A DNA stretch of 38,106 nucleotides from an uncultured Rhodospirillaceae bacterium (GTDB lineage Bacteria; Pseudomonadota; Alphaproteobacteria; Rhodospirillales; Magnetospirillaceae), in assembly GCA_903899885.1 (NCBI GenBank), contig CAIULK010000214.1, forward strand, positions 1-38,106. The letters run 5' to 3'. Of this stretch, positions 16,321 to 25,115 are shown in pieces. The first letter of the stretch is position 1. The number at the start of each line of letters is the position of its first letter. The notes below the pieces were generated by a model. That model was not told the origin of the DNA and did no database searches. It was given only the letters and a program-made list of their open reading frames with translations. The position numbers and the translations under genes were made by a program.

Positions 16321-17091
16321 TCACCGCAACGCCGCCCGGGGATCGAAATCCAAGGTCAGATCGCGCAAGCCCGCCGGGGTTCCCGGCGGCAAATGCAAGG
16401 GCGAGGACACCAGCACCGCGTTGCGCGCACTTTGCGCCAGAGCGCGATAATCCGGCAGCTTTTGATAACGCGGATCCATCACCGCCTCGGCGGTCTCGAC
16501 GGTGCCGTCGGGCGACAACACCACATGCACCGCGATGATCCAAAACCGGCTGCCCAGCCGCGCGACATCGAAATTCCAGCGGCGCAGGATCTGGGCGCGC
16601 AGATAATCCCGCACGCTGACCGCCGCGCGCGGCCCCAGCACCCCGGCGTTGGCGGTGTTCGCATCCTCGCCCATTCCGTGGCCGCTTTCGGCCTGATCCT
16701 CGGGCGCCAGTTTGGCATGCGGTTGCGCGCGGTCGGCTTGGCGCAGGCGGGAATCGAAATCCTCGGGCGGCGGCGGTTTCATCAGCTTGCCCGCGTGCGG
16801 CTTGATCGTGGCGGGCGGTATTGGCGCGGTGGTGGCGGGGGCCGGTTTGGCGGTTTCGGGCGGCGTTTCGGCCGGACGGTCGGCCTTCGGTCCCGGCGGT
16901 GCCGTGGTTTGCTCGCCCAAGGCAACCAGTTCGACCGGAATCACCTCGGGCTCGACCGGCGGCGGCGCCGACACGGCGGGAAACCCAAGGATCGCCAGAG
17001 CCGCCACCAAGCCATGCAACAGCAGCGAGCAAAGCGCGCCCGCGCCCATCCCTGGGCGGCCGCCGGTATGCGTGGAATCGAGGTCGGTCAT
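16321..17091 (-). CDS. TonB/TolA-like energy-transducer protein
   Basis: A 256-residue protein with the TonB layout. A short cytoplasmic N-terminus is followed by one membrane helix (ALCSLLLHGLVAALAILGFP, about 18-37), whose LLHG places the conserved histidine of TonB proteins. A proline-rich periplasmic stretch (PPPVEPEVIPVELV, PAETPPETAKPAPATTAPIPP) and a C-terminal TonB_C-like domain (about 165-256, with RRWNFDVARLG and VVLSPDGTVETAEAV) follow. ATG 17091 was chosen because it starts just before the helix; the longer open frame upstream overlaps the divergent ATPase gene. No exbB/exbD lies beside it. It converges with the SUMF1-type gene, with four bases between stops. Confidence 0.78.
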   Translation of the reverse strand: MTDLDSTHTGGRPGMGAGALCSLLLHGLVAALAILGFPAVSAPPPVEPEVIPVELVALGEQTTAPPGPKADRPAETPPETAKPAPATTAPIPPATIKPHAGKLMKPPPPEDFDSRLRQADRAQPHAKLAPEDQAESGHGMGEDANTANAGVLGPRAAVSVRDYLRAQILRRWNFDVARLGSRFWIIAVHVVLSPDGTVETAEAVMDPRYQKLPDYRALAQSARNAVLVSSPLHLPPGTPAGLRDLTLDFDPRAALR

Positions 17092-17161
17092 CACACCGGT
17101 CAGATATACGGCCGCGAGGCCCCACTTGTCGCCCGCCTTTATCCGCGCTAGCCTTCCGGGC

Positions 17162-18022
17162 ATGGATTCCGCCGCCCTGCTCTCCCCGCTACGCCGCATC
17201 GCCGATGCGCTGGAGCGCCTGTCGCCGCCCCCGCCGCCACCGGCCGATCTGACCTCGGCCAACGCCTTTATCTGGGAAGCCGATCCCGACCGGCTGGAAC
17301 CGGTGGCCCAGGTGGCCGGGGTCGATCTGGAGTTGCTGCACGGCATCGACCGTCAAGCCGATCTGCTGCGTGACAACACGCGCGCCTTCGCCGCCGGGTT
17401 CCCGGCCAACAACGCGTTGTTGTGGGGCGCGCGCGGCACCGGCAAAAGCTCGCTGATCAAGGCGGTACACGCCGCCGTCAACGCCGAACACGGCGCGCCG
17501 CCCTTGGGGCTGGTCGAAATCCACCGCGAGGATCTGACCTCGCTGCCCCGTTTGTTGCGGCGCTTGAAAGCCTCGCCCCGCCGCTTCGTGCTGTTTTGCG
17601 ACGATCTGTCGTTCGAAGCACGCGACGACGCCTATAAATCGCTGAAGGCGGTGCTGGAAGGCGGCCTGGAAGGGCGGCCCGCCAACGTGGTGTTCTATGC
17701 CACCTCGAACCGCCGCCATCTGATGGCCCGCTCGATGATCGAGAACGAAAGTGCCGGCGCCATCGACCCCGGCGAGGCGGTCGAGGAAAAAGTCTCGCTG
17801 TCCGACCGCTTCGGGCTGTGGCTGGGCTTCCACCACATGGATCAAGACACCTATTTCCGCGCGGTGATCGGCTATGCCGCCCGCTTCGCCCTGGATGTGC
17901 CGGAAACCGACCTGAAACGCCAAGCCAACGAATGGTCGGTCACCCGCGGCGCGCGTTCCGGCCGGGTGGCGTGGCAGTTCATTCAGGATCTGGCGGGACG
18001 GTTGGGGAAGCGGTTGGGGTAA
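17162..18022 (+). CDS. DUF815-family AAA ATPase
   Basis: A 286-residue cytoplasmic P-loop ATPase. Walker A is LLWGARGTGKSSLIKAV (about residues 81-97) and Walker B is FVLFCDDLSFE (about 139-149). NVVFYATSNRRHL (about 176-188) is the sensor region, and LSDRFGLWLGF is the family-specific motif. DUF815 proteins are widespread single-copy ATPases with unclear function, often near secretion or cell-envelope genes in alphaproteobacteria. It is divergent from the TonB-like gene. A weak ribosome binding site precedes ATG 17162. It stands 64 bases upstream of the restriction-modification gene but is probably unrelated to it. Confidence 0.9.
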   Translation: MDSAALLSPLRRIADALERLSPPPPPPADLTSANAFIWEADPDRLEPVAQVAGVDLELLHGIDRQADLLRDNTRAFAAGFPANNALLWGARGTGKSSLIKAVHAAVNAEHGAPPLGLVEIHREDLTSLPRLLRRLKASPRRFVLFCDDLSFEARDDAYKSLKAVLEGGLEGRPANVVFYATSNRRHLMARSMIENESAGAIDPGEAVEEKVSLSDRFGLWLGFHHMDQDTYFRAVIGYAARFALDVPETDLKRQANEWSVTRGARSGRVAWQFIQDLAGRLGKRLG

Positions 18023-18086
18023 GGACTGGAAGTTGCACCGCGCATGGCTTACCGTGCCCAACGGGTAAACTCACGAGGATACGGAC

Positions 18087-21026
18087 GTGACGCCGGACGA
18101 CTTCATCGCCAAATGGAGGGGCTCGACCCTTACCGAGCGCTCGGCGTCGCAGGCGCATTTCCTCGATCTGTGCGATCTGTTGGAGGTCAAGAAACCGCAG
18201 GACGAGGATCGACACGGCGAGTTTTACACCTTCGAGAAAAACGTCCTGAAGCTCGACGGCCGCCCGGGCCGCGCCGATGTCTGGCGCAAGGGCTGTTTCG
18301 CCTGGGAATACAAGGGACCGCACAAAAATCTGGTCAAGGCCTATTCCCAGCTTAAGGAATACGCCGACGCACTGGAAAATCCGCCGTTGCTGATCGTCTC
18401 CGACATGGACGAGATCCGCATCCACACGAATTTCACCAACGCGGTTTCGGTGCGGTACGACATCAAGCGTGCCGAATTGGGTGATCCCGGCGTGCGCCAA
18501 CGTCTGCGCTGGTGCTTCACCGATCCCGAACGCCTGCGCCCCACCGCCACCCGCGAAAGCGTCACCCGCGAGGCGGCCAAGAAATTCGGCGCCATCGCCA
18601 ACAAGCTGCGCGCCCAGAACCACGACCCGCAAAAGGTCGCCCATTTCCTTAACCGCTTGGTCTTCTGCCTGTTCGCCGAGGATATCAATCTGCTGCCCGA
18701 GCGGGTGTTCGCCGACATCATGGAGGAATCGGTCAAGTCGGCCGACGAATTCCAGCCGATGCTGCGCGATCTGTTCCGCATCATGAAGGACAAGGGCGGC
18801 CGTTTCGGCACCACCCAGATCCCGTGGTTCAACGGCGGCCTGTTCGACAGCGACGAGGTGCTGCCGCTGGGCTGGCTGGAGATCAAGGATCTGCACGGCA
18901 CCCTGGGGTTGGATTGGAGCGCGATCGAACCCTCGATCTTCGGCACCCTGTTCGAGGCCGGGCTGGACCCGGAAAAGCGCGAGGTCATGGCCTCGCTGTT
19001 CGACCCCGCCGCCAAACCCAAGAAAGGCGCCAAGACCACCGCCGCGCCGGCGGACAAGGGGGTCGGCATCCACTATACCGACCCCGCGACCATCTTGAAA
19101 ATCATCGAGCCGGTGGTGATCGCCCCCTTGCACCGCGCCTGGGAAACGGTCAAGGCCGAGATCGCCGCCCACCGCGCCGCCCGCGACAACGCCAGGTCCG
19201 ACGCCGCCCGCACCAAGGCCGAGAACGCGGCGCGCGCCGCCTGGGAGGCTTTCCGCCAGCGCCTGGGGGCCTTCCGCGTGCTCGACCCCGCCTGCGGTTC
19301 GGGGAATTTCCTGTATCTGTCGCTGATCCGCCTGAAGGATTTCGATCTTGAGGTAATGAACGAGGGCAAGGCCCTGGGCCTGCCGCTGGACGGCCAGCGC
19401 GTCACCCCCCTGGCGGTCAAGGGCATCGAGATCAACCCCTATGCCGCCGAACTGGCACGCGTGACCATCTGGATCGGCGAGCTGCAATGGCAGATCCGCA
19501 ATGATTTCGATTATCTGGTCAAACGCAGCCCGATCCTGGGGCGCCTGGATTCGATCGAATGCCGCGACGCCCTGCTGACCCCGACAGGCGACGAGGCCGA
19601 CTGGCCCCAGGCCGATGTGGTGGTGGGCAATCCGCCGTTTCTGGGCGACAAAATGATGATCGGCAAATTGGGGGACGAGTATGTCGCCACGCTGCGCCGC
19701 GCCTACGAAGGCCGCCTATCGGGCGGCGCCGATCTGGTGTGCTATTGGTTCCTCAAGGCCTGGGACCGGATCGCGGCGGGAACGCTGACGGCGGCGGGCC
19801 TTGTTTCGACCAACTCGATCCGGGGCGGGGCAAACCGCAAGATCCTAGACACCATAGCCGCGAACGGGTGCATTTTTGATGCCTGGGGGGACGAGCCGTG
19901 GGTGGTGGACGGGGCGGCGGTTCGGGTGTCTCTGGTGTGTTTCTCCCGGAACGAGAGAGCGGCTGAGGTCCGCCTGGATGGGCGACCGGCGGAACGTGTT
20001 AATGCCGATTTGACCGCGCAAGATTCTGATTTAACTACGGCACGCCATATCGACGAGAATCAACACAAGGCATTCATTGGTACTCAGAAAAATGGCAATT
20101 TCGATATTCCAGGGGAACTTGCCCGAAAGTGGTTGGCCATGCCTCTGAATCCGAACGGCCGCCCCAATTCTGATGTTCTTCGTCCATGGGCCAACGGCTC
20201 CGACATTACCCGTCAAGCATCGGGACGTTGGATCATTGACTTTGGCGTCTCCATGACGGAGGAGAGCGCGGCATTATATGAAGCGCCATTCGCCTATTCC
20301 ATTCGGTCTATCCTCAATGAGCGCCAAGGAAAACGGGAGGAACGCGCATCAGAGAAGTGGTGGATATTGCAGAGATCCCGCCCAGAAATGCGGACCGCAT
20401 TAGATCCATTTGAGCGATACATCGTGACGCCTCGTGTCGCCAAGCACAGAATATTTGTCTGGCTGGACAAATCGGTTCTACCCGACACACGTTTGGTCGT
20501 TATCGCAAGAGACGACGATACGACCTTCGGAATTCTTCATAGCCGATTCCACGAGATATGGTCACTCCGCACCTGTTCTTGGCATGGGGTCGGCAACGAC
20601 CCGACCTACAATGCCGAGTCGGTCTTCAACACCTTCCCCTTCCCCGAAGGCCTTACCCCCAACATCCCCGCCGCCAATTACGCGGACAACCCCCGCGCCC
20701 AGGCCATCGCGGCGGCGGCCAAGCGGCTGGACGAGTTACGCCGTAACTGGCTGAACCCGCCCGATCTGGTGAAAATCATCCCCGAGGTGGTGCCCGGTTT
20801 TCCCGACCGCATCCTCCCGGTCAGCGCCAAGGCCGAGGCCGAGCTGAAAAAACGGACCCTGACCAACCTGTACAACCAGCGCCCGGCGTGGCTGGACAAT
20901 GCCCACCGCGATCTGGACCAAGCGGTCGCCGCCGCTTATGGCTGGCCCCAGGATATTTCCGACGACGAATCCTTGGCCCGCCTGCTCGCCCTCAACCACG
21001 CCCGCGCCCAGAGCGCCGACGCATGA
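18087..21026 (+). CDS. MmeI-type single-chain restriction-modification enzyme (type IIL-like)
   Basis: A 979-residue enzyme combining nuclease, methyltransferase and specificity in one chain. The N-terminal PD-(D/E)XK nuclease is intact: Asp64, Glu74 and Lys76 (ADVW then WEYKG) keep the D-x9-E-x-K spacing described for MmeI. A helical connector covers about 150-380. The adenine methyltransferase has motif I DPACGSGNF (400-408), GIEINPYAAELAR and motif IV NPPF (515-518). Residues about 635-835 form the target recognition domain, encoded by distinctly less GC-rich DNA. A helical C-terminus follows. Start GTG 18087 has GAGGA eight bases upstream. Such enzymes modify one strand of an asymmetric site and cut at a distance. 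Lone MmeI-family genes also occur in defence islands; hicAB follows here. Confidence 0.9.
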   Translation: MTPDDFIAKWRGSTLTERSASQAHFLDLCDLLEVKKPQDEDRHGEFYTFEKNVLKLDGRPGRADVWRKGCFAWEYKGPHKNLVKAYSQLKEYADALENPPLLIVSDMDEIRIHTNFTNAVSVRYDIKRAELGDPGVRQRLRWCFTDPERLRPTATRESVTREAAKKFGAIANKLRAQNHDPQKVAHFLNRLVFCLFAEDINLLPERVFADIMEESVKSADEFQPMLRDLFRIMKDKGGRFGTTQIPWFNGGLFDSDEVLPLGWLEIKDLHGTLGLDWSAIEPSIFGTLFEAGLDPEKREVMASLFDPAAKPKKGAKTTAAPADKGVGIHYTDPATILKIIEPVVIAPLHRAWETVKAEIAAHRAARDNARSDAARTKAENAARAAWEAFRQRLGAFRVLDPACGSGNFLYLSLIRLKDFDLEVMNEGKALGLPLDGQRVTPLAVKGIEINPYAAELARVTIWIGELQWQIRNDFDYLVKRSPILGRLDSIECRDALLTPTGDEADWPQADVVVGNPPFLGDKMMIGKLGDEYVATLRRAYEGRLSGGADLVCYWFLKAWDRIAAGTLTAAGLVSTNSIRGGANRKILDTIAANGCIFDAWGDEPWVVDGAAVRVSLVCFSRNERAAEVRLDGRPAERVNADLTAQDSDLTTARHIDENQHKAFIGTQKNGNFDIPGELARKWLAMPLNPNGRPNSDVLRPWANGSDITRQASGRWIIDFGVSMTEESAALYEAPFAYSIRSILNERQGKREERASEKWWILQRSRPEMRTALDPFERYIVTPRVAKHRIFVWLDKSVLPDTRLVVIARDDDTTFGILHSRFHEIWSLRTCSWHGVGNDPTYNAESVFNTFPFPEGLTPNIPAANYADNPRAQAIAAAAKRLDELRRNWLNPPDLVKIIPEVVPGFPDRILPVSAKAEAELKKRTLTNLYNQRPAWLDNAHRDLDQAVAAAYGWPQDISDDESLARLLALNHARAQSADA

Positions 21027-21042
21027 AAGCCCCCTTGAAATA

Positions 21043-21068
21043 GGTGGCAAAAACTGCCACCATTTTTC
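21043..21068 (+). terminator. Hairpin with T-run between the restriction gene and hicA
   Basis: A perfect 7-bp stem, GGTGGCA / TGCCACC (21043-21049 and 21055-21061), with loop AAAAC, is followed by ATTTTTC. It looks like a terminator for the upstream gene. It ends only seven bases before the hicA ATG, where the ribosome binding site should be, so it may also act as an operator or a translation-blocking hairpin. Confidence 0.6.
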
Positions 21069-21359
21069 ATGACCTTGAATGCCGCCAACCGCGCCACGCT
21101 CCGCATGATCTTCGCCGATCCGATGCGGGGCGACGTGCGGTGGGATGATTTTGTTCGCTTGGTCAACGCCCTGGGCGGGGAATGGTTGAAACCCGGCCAC
21201 GCGGCGGGAAGCCGGAGAAAGGCGAAGCTGAATGGGCGCAAGGGCTTGTTTCACTCGCCCCATCCCGGTGCCTTAATGAAAAAGGGCTCGGTCGAATCGG
21301 CGGCCGAATTTTTGAGAAACGCCGGGGTGACGCTTGCGCCGGAGGATGAGCGATGCTGA
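21069..21359 (+). CDS. hicA: HicA-like mRNA interferase toxin
   Basis: A 96-residue toxin of the HicA family, a double-stranded-RNA-binding-like fold that cleaves mRNA. MTLNAANRATLRMIFADP and WDDFVRLVNALGGEW match the long-HicA N-terminus. GSRRKAKLNGRKGLFHSPHP carries the glycine-serine-arginine motif and the conserved histidine region, and KKGSVESAAEFLRNAGV closes the family pattern. Its last seven bases overlap the start of hicB, giving toxin-first order and coupled translation. No Shine-Dalgarno sequence is visible because the preceding hairpin occupies that place. Activity is likely from sequence but not shown. Confidence 0.85.
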   Translation: MTLNAANRATLRMIFADPMRGDVRWDDFVRLVNALGGEWLKPGHAAGSRRKAKLNGRKGLFHSPHPGALMKKGSVESAAEFLRNAGVTLAPEDERC

Positions 21360-21718
21360 CCAACATATTGAACTACAAGGGTTATTACGCCGAATTCGGG
21401 TATGACGATTCGGCCGACGCCTTTCACGGCCGCGTCATCGGCTTGAATGACGTGATCGATTTTTACGGCCGCACCATCGACGAGTTGAAGGCCGAGCTCC
21501 GCACCAGTGTCGACGAATATATCGACTGGTGCCGCGAAGAAGGCGAGGAGCCGGAAAAGGCTTGGTCCGGCAAGATGACGCTCCGGCCCTCCGACGAGCA
21601 GCGCCGCCGGTACTTCGTCGCGGCGGCGGCGCAAAAGAAAAGCGTCAGCGCGTGGATGCTCGATGTCCTCGACCGGGAAAGCGTGGCCGTCATCGGCGCG
21701 GTCCCGCGCGTCGATTAA
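21353..21718 (+). CDS. hicB: HicB-like antitoxin
   Basis: A 121-residue antitoxin. The N-terminal partial RNase H-like fold (YYAEFGYDDSADAFHGRVIGLNDVI, about 10-34) binds and blocks HicA. The C-terminal part (SDEQRRRYFVAAAAQKKSVSAWMLDVLD) looks like a ribbon-helix-helix DNA-binding domain for autoregulation. DELKAELRTSVDEYIDWC lies between. Translation is coupled to hicA by the seven-base overlap. A GGCGAG...CTCGCC stem (21723-21746) follows the stop and could end transcription weakly. Confidence 0.88.
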   Translation: MLTNILNYKGYYAEFGYDDSADAFHGRVIGLNDVIDFYGRTIDELKAELRTSVDEYIDWCREEGEEPEKAWSGKMTLRPSDEQRRRYFVAAAAQKKSVSAWMLDVLDRESVAVIGAVPRVD

Positions 21719-21780
21719 TACCGGCGAGCCGCTGAAGCGACTCGCCTATTCGCCCTTGGCCGCGCCGCCGATGGCGGCCG

Positions 21781-21829
21781 ATACCGGTGAACGAGCCATG
21801 GGAAAGTCAAATCGAGCGTTCACCGGTAT
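21781..21829. promoter_or_regulatory. Perfect 13-bp inverted repeat upstream of copA
   Basis: ATACCGGTGAACG (21781-21793) and CGTTCACCGGTAT (21817-21829) are perfect inverted copies separated by 23 bases, ending 49 bases before the copA ATG. A related partial copy, ATACCGGCGAG, lies at 21718-21728. It does not match the CueR-type copper operator. It may be a paired operator, a terminator after hicB or a remnant of a mobile element. Confidence 0.5.
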
Positions 21830-21878
21830 AACACCCCCATCTTGACGAAGACCGGGCCGACCGCCCATCTTCCCCCTT

Positions 21879-24026
21879 ATGGAAAACACCGAGATCACGG
21901 AACTGGCGATCGGCGGCATGACCTGTGCCGCTTGTTCGGCGCGGTTGGAGAAAGTGCTGGGCCGGGTGCCCGGCGTCTGTTTGGCCGAGGTCGGCTTGGC
22001 CAATGAACGCGCCCGCATCGAGGCGGCGGCCGAGGTTTCCGCCGCCGATCTGATCTTGGCGGTGGAAAAGGCCGGGTTCAAGGCCAGCGTGATCACCGGC
22101 GAGACCGGCGAAGCCGAACGGCTGGAGGCCGAACGGGCGGCGGAAACCGCGCGCGCCTTGCGCTTGGTCGCGGCTTCGGCGGCGCTGACCCTGCCCTTGG
22201 TGCTGCCGATGCTGCTGATGCCGCTGGGGGTGCATTGGATGCTTCCGGCCTGGGCGCAGGCGCTGCTGGCCACCCCGGTGCAATTCCTTATCGGCGCCCG
22301 CTTTTACCGGGGGGCGGCGAAATCGCTGGCGGGCGGCAGCGGCAACATGGATGTGCTGGTCGCCTTGGGATCAAGCGCGGCCTATGGGCTGTCGGCGTGG
22401 CATCTGTTCAGCGGCGGCGATCTGTATTTCGAGGCCGGCGCCGTGGTGATCACCCTGGTCGGTTTGGGCAAGGTGCTGGAGGCGCGCGCCAAACGCTCGG
22501 CCGCCGGGGCGATCCAGGCCTTGTTGCGCCTGCGTCCCGACACCGCGCATGTGATGCGCGAGGGCCGCCTGATCGACCTGCCCGCCGCGTTGGTGCGGGC
22601 CGGTGATGTCGTGATGGTGCGTCCGGGCGAACGGCTGCCGGTCGATGGCGTGATCCAAGACGGCGAAAGTTCCCTCGACGAATCGCTGATCACCGGCGAA
22701 AGCCTGCCCTTGGCCAAGGCGGCGGGCGACGGGGTGGTCGCCGGATCGGTCAATGGCGAGGGGGCGCTGCGCATCCTGACCCAACGGACCGGCGCCGATT
22801 CGGCGCTGGGCCGCATCGCGGCGGCCGTCCAGCGCGCCCAATCCTCGAAGGCGCCGGTCCAGCATTTGGCCGACCGCATCGCGGCGGTGTTCGTGCCCGC
22901 CGTGGTGGGGCTGGCGGTGTTGGCGTTCCTGGGCTGGTGGTTGGCGGCGCACGATCCCCAGCGCGCCTTTCTGGCGGCCATTTCGGTGCTGGTGGTGGCC
23001 TGCCCGTGCGCCTTGGGGCTGGCGGTGCCGACCGCGATCATGGTCGGCACCGGAATCGCCGCCGGGCACGGCATCCTGATCCGCGACGCCGAGGCGCTGG
23101 AGCGCGCCGACCGGGTCGATGTCGCGGTGTTCGACAAAACCGGCACCCTGACCCAGGGCAAACCGGCGGTAACCGCGATCGATGCCTTGGACGGCGATGA
23201 AGATGGCTTGCTGCGCCTTGCCGCCTCGGCCCAATTGTCGAGCGAACATCCGCTGGCCAAGGCGGTGGTCGATCTGGCCCATCGGCGCGGCCTGACACTG
23301 ACCCCGATCGGCGGTGTCACGGCGCTGCCCGGCCGGGGGATCAGCGTATCTTGGAACAACGAGACCCTGCGCATCGGTTCCGACCGCCTGATGCGCGAAG
23401 CCGGGATCGAGACCGGCGGCGCCGGCGGCCGGATGTGGGTGGCCCTGGGGTCCCGCCTGCTGGGCAGCCTGGCTCTGACCGACCCGGTCAAACCGGGGGC
23501 GGCGGCGGCGGTGGCGCGGTTGCGGGCAATGGGGGTCGAAGCGGTGATGCTGACCGGCGACCAGCGGGCGGCGGCCCAGGCGGCGGCGGCCGAGGTCGGC
23601 ATCAAGAATGTCGAGGCCGAGGTTCTGCCCGAGGAAAAGGCCGCCGCCGTGCAGCGTTGGAAGGCCAAGGGGCACACCGTCGCGATGATCGGCGACGGCA
23701 TCAACGACGCCCCGGCCCTGGCGGGCGCCGATGTCGGCATCGCGCTGGGCACCGGCACCGACGTGGCGATCGAGGCGGCGGGTGTGTGCTTGGTGGGTGG
23801 CGATCCGCTCCGGGTGGCCGACGCCTTGGATCTGGCGCGCCGCACGGTCCGAAAAATCCGCCACAATTTATTCTGGGCCTTCGCGTATAACGTCATCGCC
23901 CTGCCGCTGGCGGCGGCGGGTCTGCTTCGCCCAGAGATCGCCGGGGCGGCGATGGCCGCCTCGTCGGTGTCGGTGGTCACCAGTTCCCTGATGCTGCGCC
24001 GCTGGCGCCCGAAGGATGAAATTTGA
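21879..24026 (+). CDS. copA: Copper-exporting P1B-type ATPase
   Basis: Pumps Cu(I) from cytoplasm to periplasm at the cost of ATP. It has 715 residues. One N-terminal heavy-metal domain has the metal site GMTCAACS (Cys16, Cys19). Eight membrane helices are expected, with the transport motif Cys375-Pro-Cys377. The phosphorylation site is D419KTGT, TGES (actuator) lies near residue 273, and the nucleotide-binding histidine is in SSEHPLAKA. The hinge is GDGINDAPAL (605-614). The late helices carry YN and MAASSVSVV, the Cu(I)-type signature. It begins a three-gene unit and overlaps the next start by one base (TGATG). A large inverted repeat lies upstream. Confidence 0.95.
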   Translation: MENTEITELAIGGMTCAACSARLEKVLGRVPGVCLAEVGLANERARIEAAAEVSAADLILAVEKAGFKASVITGETGEAERLEAERAAETARALRLVAASAALTLPLVLPMLLMPLGVHWMLPAWAQALLATPVQFLIGARFYRGAAKSLAGGSGNMDVLVALGSSAAYGLSAWHLFSGGDLYFEAGAVVITLVGLGKVLEARAKRSAAGAIQALLRLRPDTAHVMREGRLIDLPAALVRAGDVVMVRPGERLPVDGVIQDGESSLDESLITGESLPLAKAAGDGVVAGSVNGEGALRILTQRTGADSALGRIAAAVQRAQSSKAPVQHLADRIAAVFVPAVVGLAVLAFLGWWLAAHDPQRAFLAAISVLVVACPCALGLAVPTAIMVGTGIAAGHGILIRDAEALERADRVDVAVFDKTGTLTQGKPAVTAIDALDGDEDGLLRLAASAQLSSEHPLAKAVVDLAHRRGLTLTPIGGVTALPGRGISVSWNNETLRIGSDRLMREAGIETGGAGGRMWVALGSRLLGSLALTDPVKPGAAAAVARLRAMGVEAVMLTGDQRAAAQAAAAEVGIKNVEAEVLPEEKAAAVQRWKAKGHTVAMIGDGINDAPALAGADVGIALGTGTDVAIEAAGVCLVGGDPLRVADALDLARRTVRKIRHNLFWAFAYNVIALPLAAAGLLRPEIAGAAMAASSVSVVTSSLMLRRWRPKDEI

Positions 24027-25105
24027 TGTCGCGACGGAACCGGGTACGCACCCTGTTGATGGGCCCCCGCAAGAAAAGCCGGATGGATCACCCGTGGGCG
24101 ATGCCGCTGGTGCTGGCGGCGATTCTGGCTTTGGGGATCGGCATCGGGGTCGGCGTCGGCGTGCTGTCGCGCGGCAAACCCGCAATGAAGGAGGCCCCGC
24201 CCGCCCCGGTGACCGCCTTCGACGACAGCACCGGGTTCGACCGCCCGGCGCGGCACGAATTGCTGTCGCCCAGCCAGACCGAGGCGTGGCACGAAAGCGC
24301 GCAAGACGAAATCCCCGCCCCGTCCGCGAAAAAGGAAGCGGTCCAACCGCGCGAACTAGCCTTCCAGCCGGGGGGTGGCCAACCGGCGTGGCTGCGTTAC
24401 GCGGTTCCCGCCCAGCAGGCGCACGGAAAACCGATGATCGCGGTGATGATCGACGATTTGGGGCTGGACCGCCGCCGCACCGAACGGGTGATCGAGCTGC
24501 CCAAGCCCCTAACCCTGGCCTTCATGACCTATGCCGAGGATCTCGACCGTCAAACCGCAGAGGCCCGCGCCCATGGCCATGAACTGATGGTCCACATGCC
24601 GATGCAGCCGATCAACGGCGGCCTGAACGCCGGCCCCAACGTGCTGGAAGTCGGCTTGCCGCAAGACGAACTGAAACACCGGATCGAATGGGGGCTGTCA
24701 CGGTTTTCCGGCTTCGTCGGCATCAACAACCACATGGGCAGCCGGTTCACCGCCGACGCCCCCGGCATGGCGGTGGTGATGGATGAATTGGCCCGGCACG
24801 GTTTGATCTTCGTCGATTCGGTGACCACCGACCACAGCGCGGCGGGTGCGGCGGCCCGCAAGCGCGGGGTTCCGTTCGCGGCGCGCGACGTGTTTTTGGA
24901 CAACGAACAAGAAACCGGCGCCGTCGCCGCCCAGTTGGAACATACCGAGGCCTTGGCACGGCGCCAGGGGGCCGCCATCGCCATCGGCCATCCGCACGAC
25001 ACCACCATCGAGGCCTTGGCCAAATGGCTGCCGACCCTGGCCGAACGCGGTTTCGTGCTGGTGCCGGTGACCGCCATCGTCAAAACCATTTCCCCAACCG
25101 GATGA
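24026..25105 (+). CDS. Divergent polysaccharide deacetylase (YibQ/DUF610 family)
   Basis: A 359-residue protein with an N-terminal membrane anchor (PLVLAAILALGIGIGVGVGV, about 27-46), a low-complexity periplasmic linker (about 50-130) and a divergent polysaccharide deacetylase domain. The domain has MIAVMIDDLGLDRRRTE (about 136-152), LMVHMPMQP, the HMGSRFT stretch (about 235-241), IFVDSVTT and IGHPHDTT (about 323-330). The aspartate pair and histidines are kept, so a metal-dependent carbohydrate esterase-type activity is possible. The ATG overlaps the copA stop and GAAGGA is upstream. Being inside a copper operon is unusual; family members are normally next to ctpA or envC-type cell-wall genes. 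Substrate unknown. Confidence 0.85.
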   Translation: MSRRNRVRTLLMGPRKKSRMDHPWAMPLVLAAILALGIGIGVGVGVLSRGKPAMKEAPPAPVTAFDDSTGFDRPARHELLSPSQTEAWHESAQDEIPAPSAKKEAVQPRELAFQPGGGQPAWLRYAVPAQQAHGKPMIAVMIDDLGLDRRRTERVIELPKPLTLAFMTYAEDLDRQTAEARAHGHELMVHMPMQPINGGLNAGPNVLEVGLPQDELKHRIEWGLSRFSGFVGINNHMGSRFTADAPGMAVVMDELARHGLIFVDSVTTDHSAAGAAARKRGVPFAARDVFLDNEQETGAVAAQLEHTEALARRQGAAIAIGHPHDTTIEALAKWLPTLAERGFVLVPVTAIVKTISPTG

Positions 25106-25115
25106 GAGGTTCATC

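Noticed and set aside
16712-17161. N-terminal extension of the DUF815 ATPase
   Set aside because: The extra residues are low-complexity and lie opposite the TonB-like gene; the family begins at ATG 17162.
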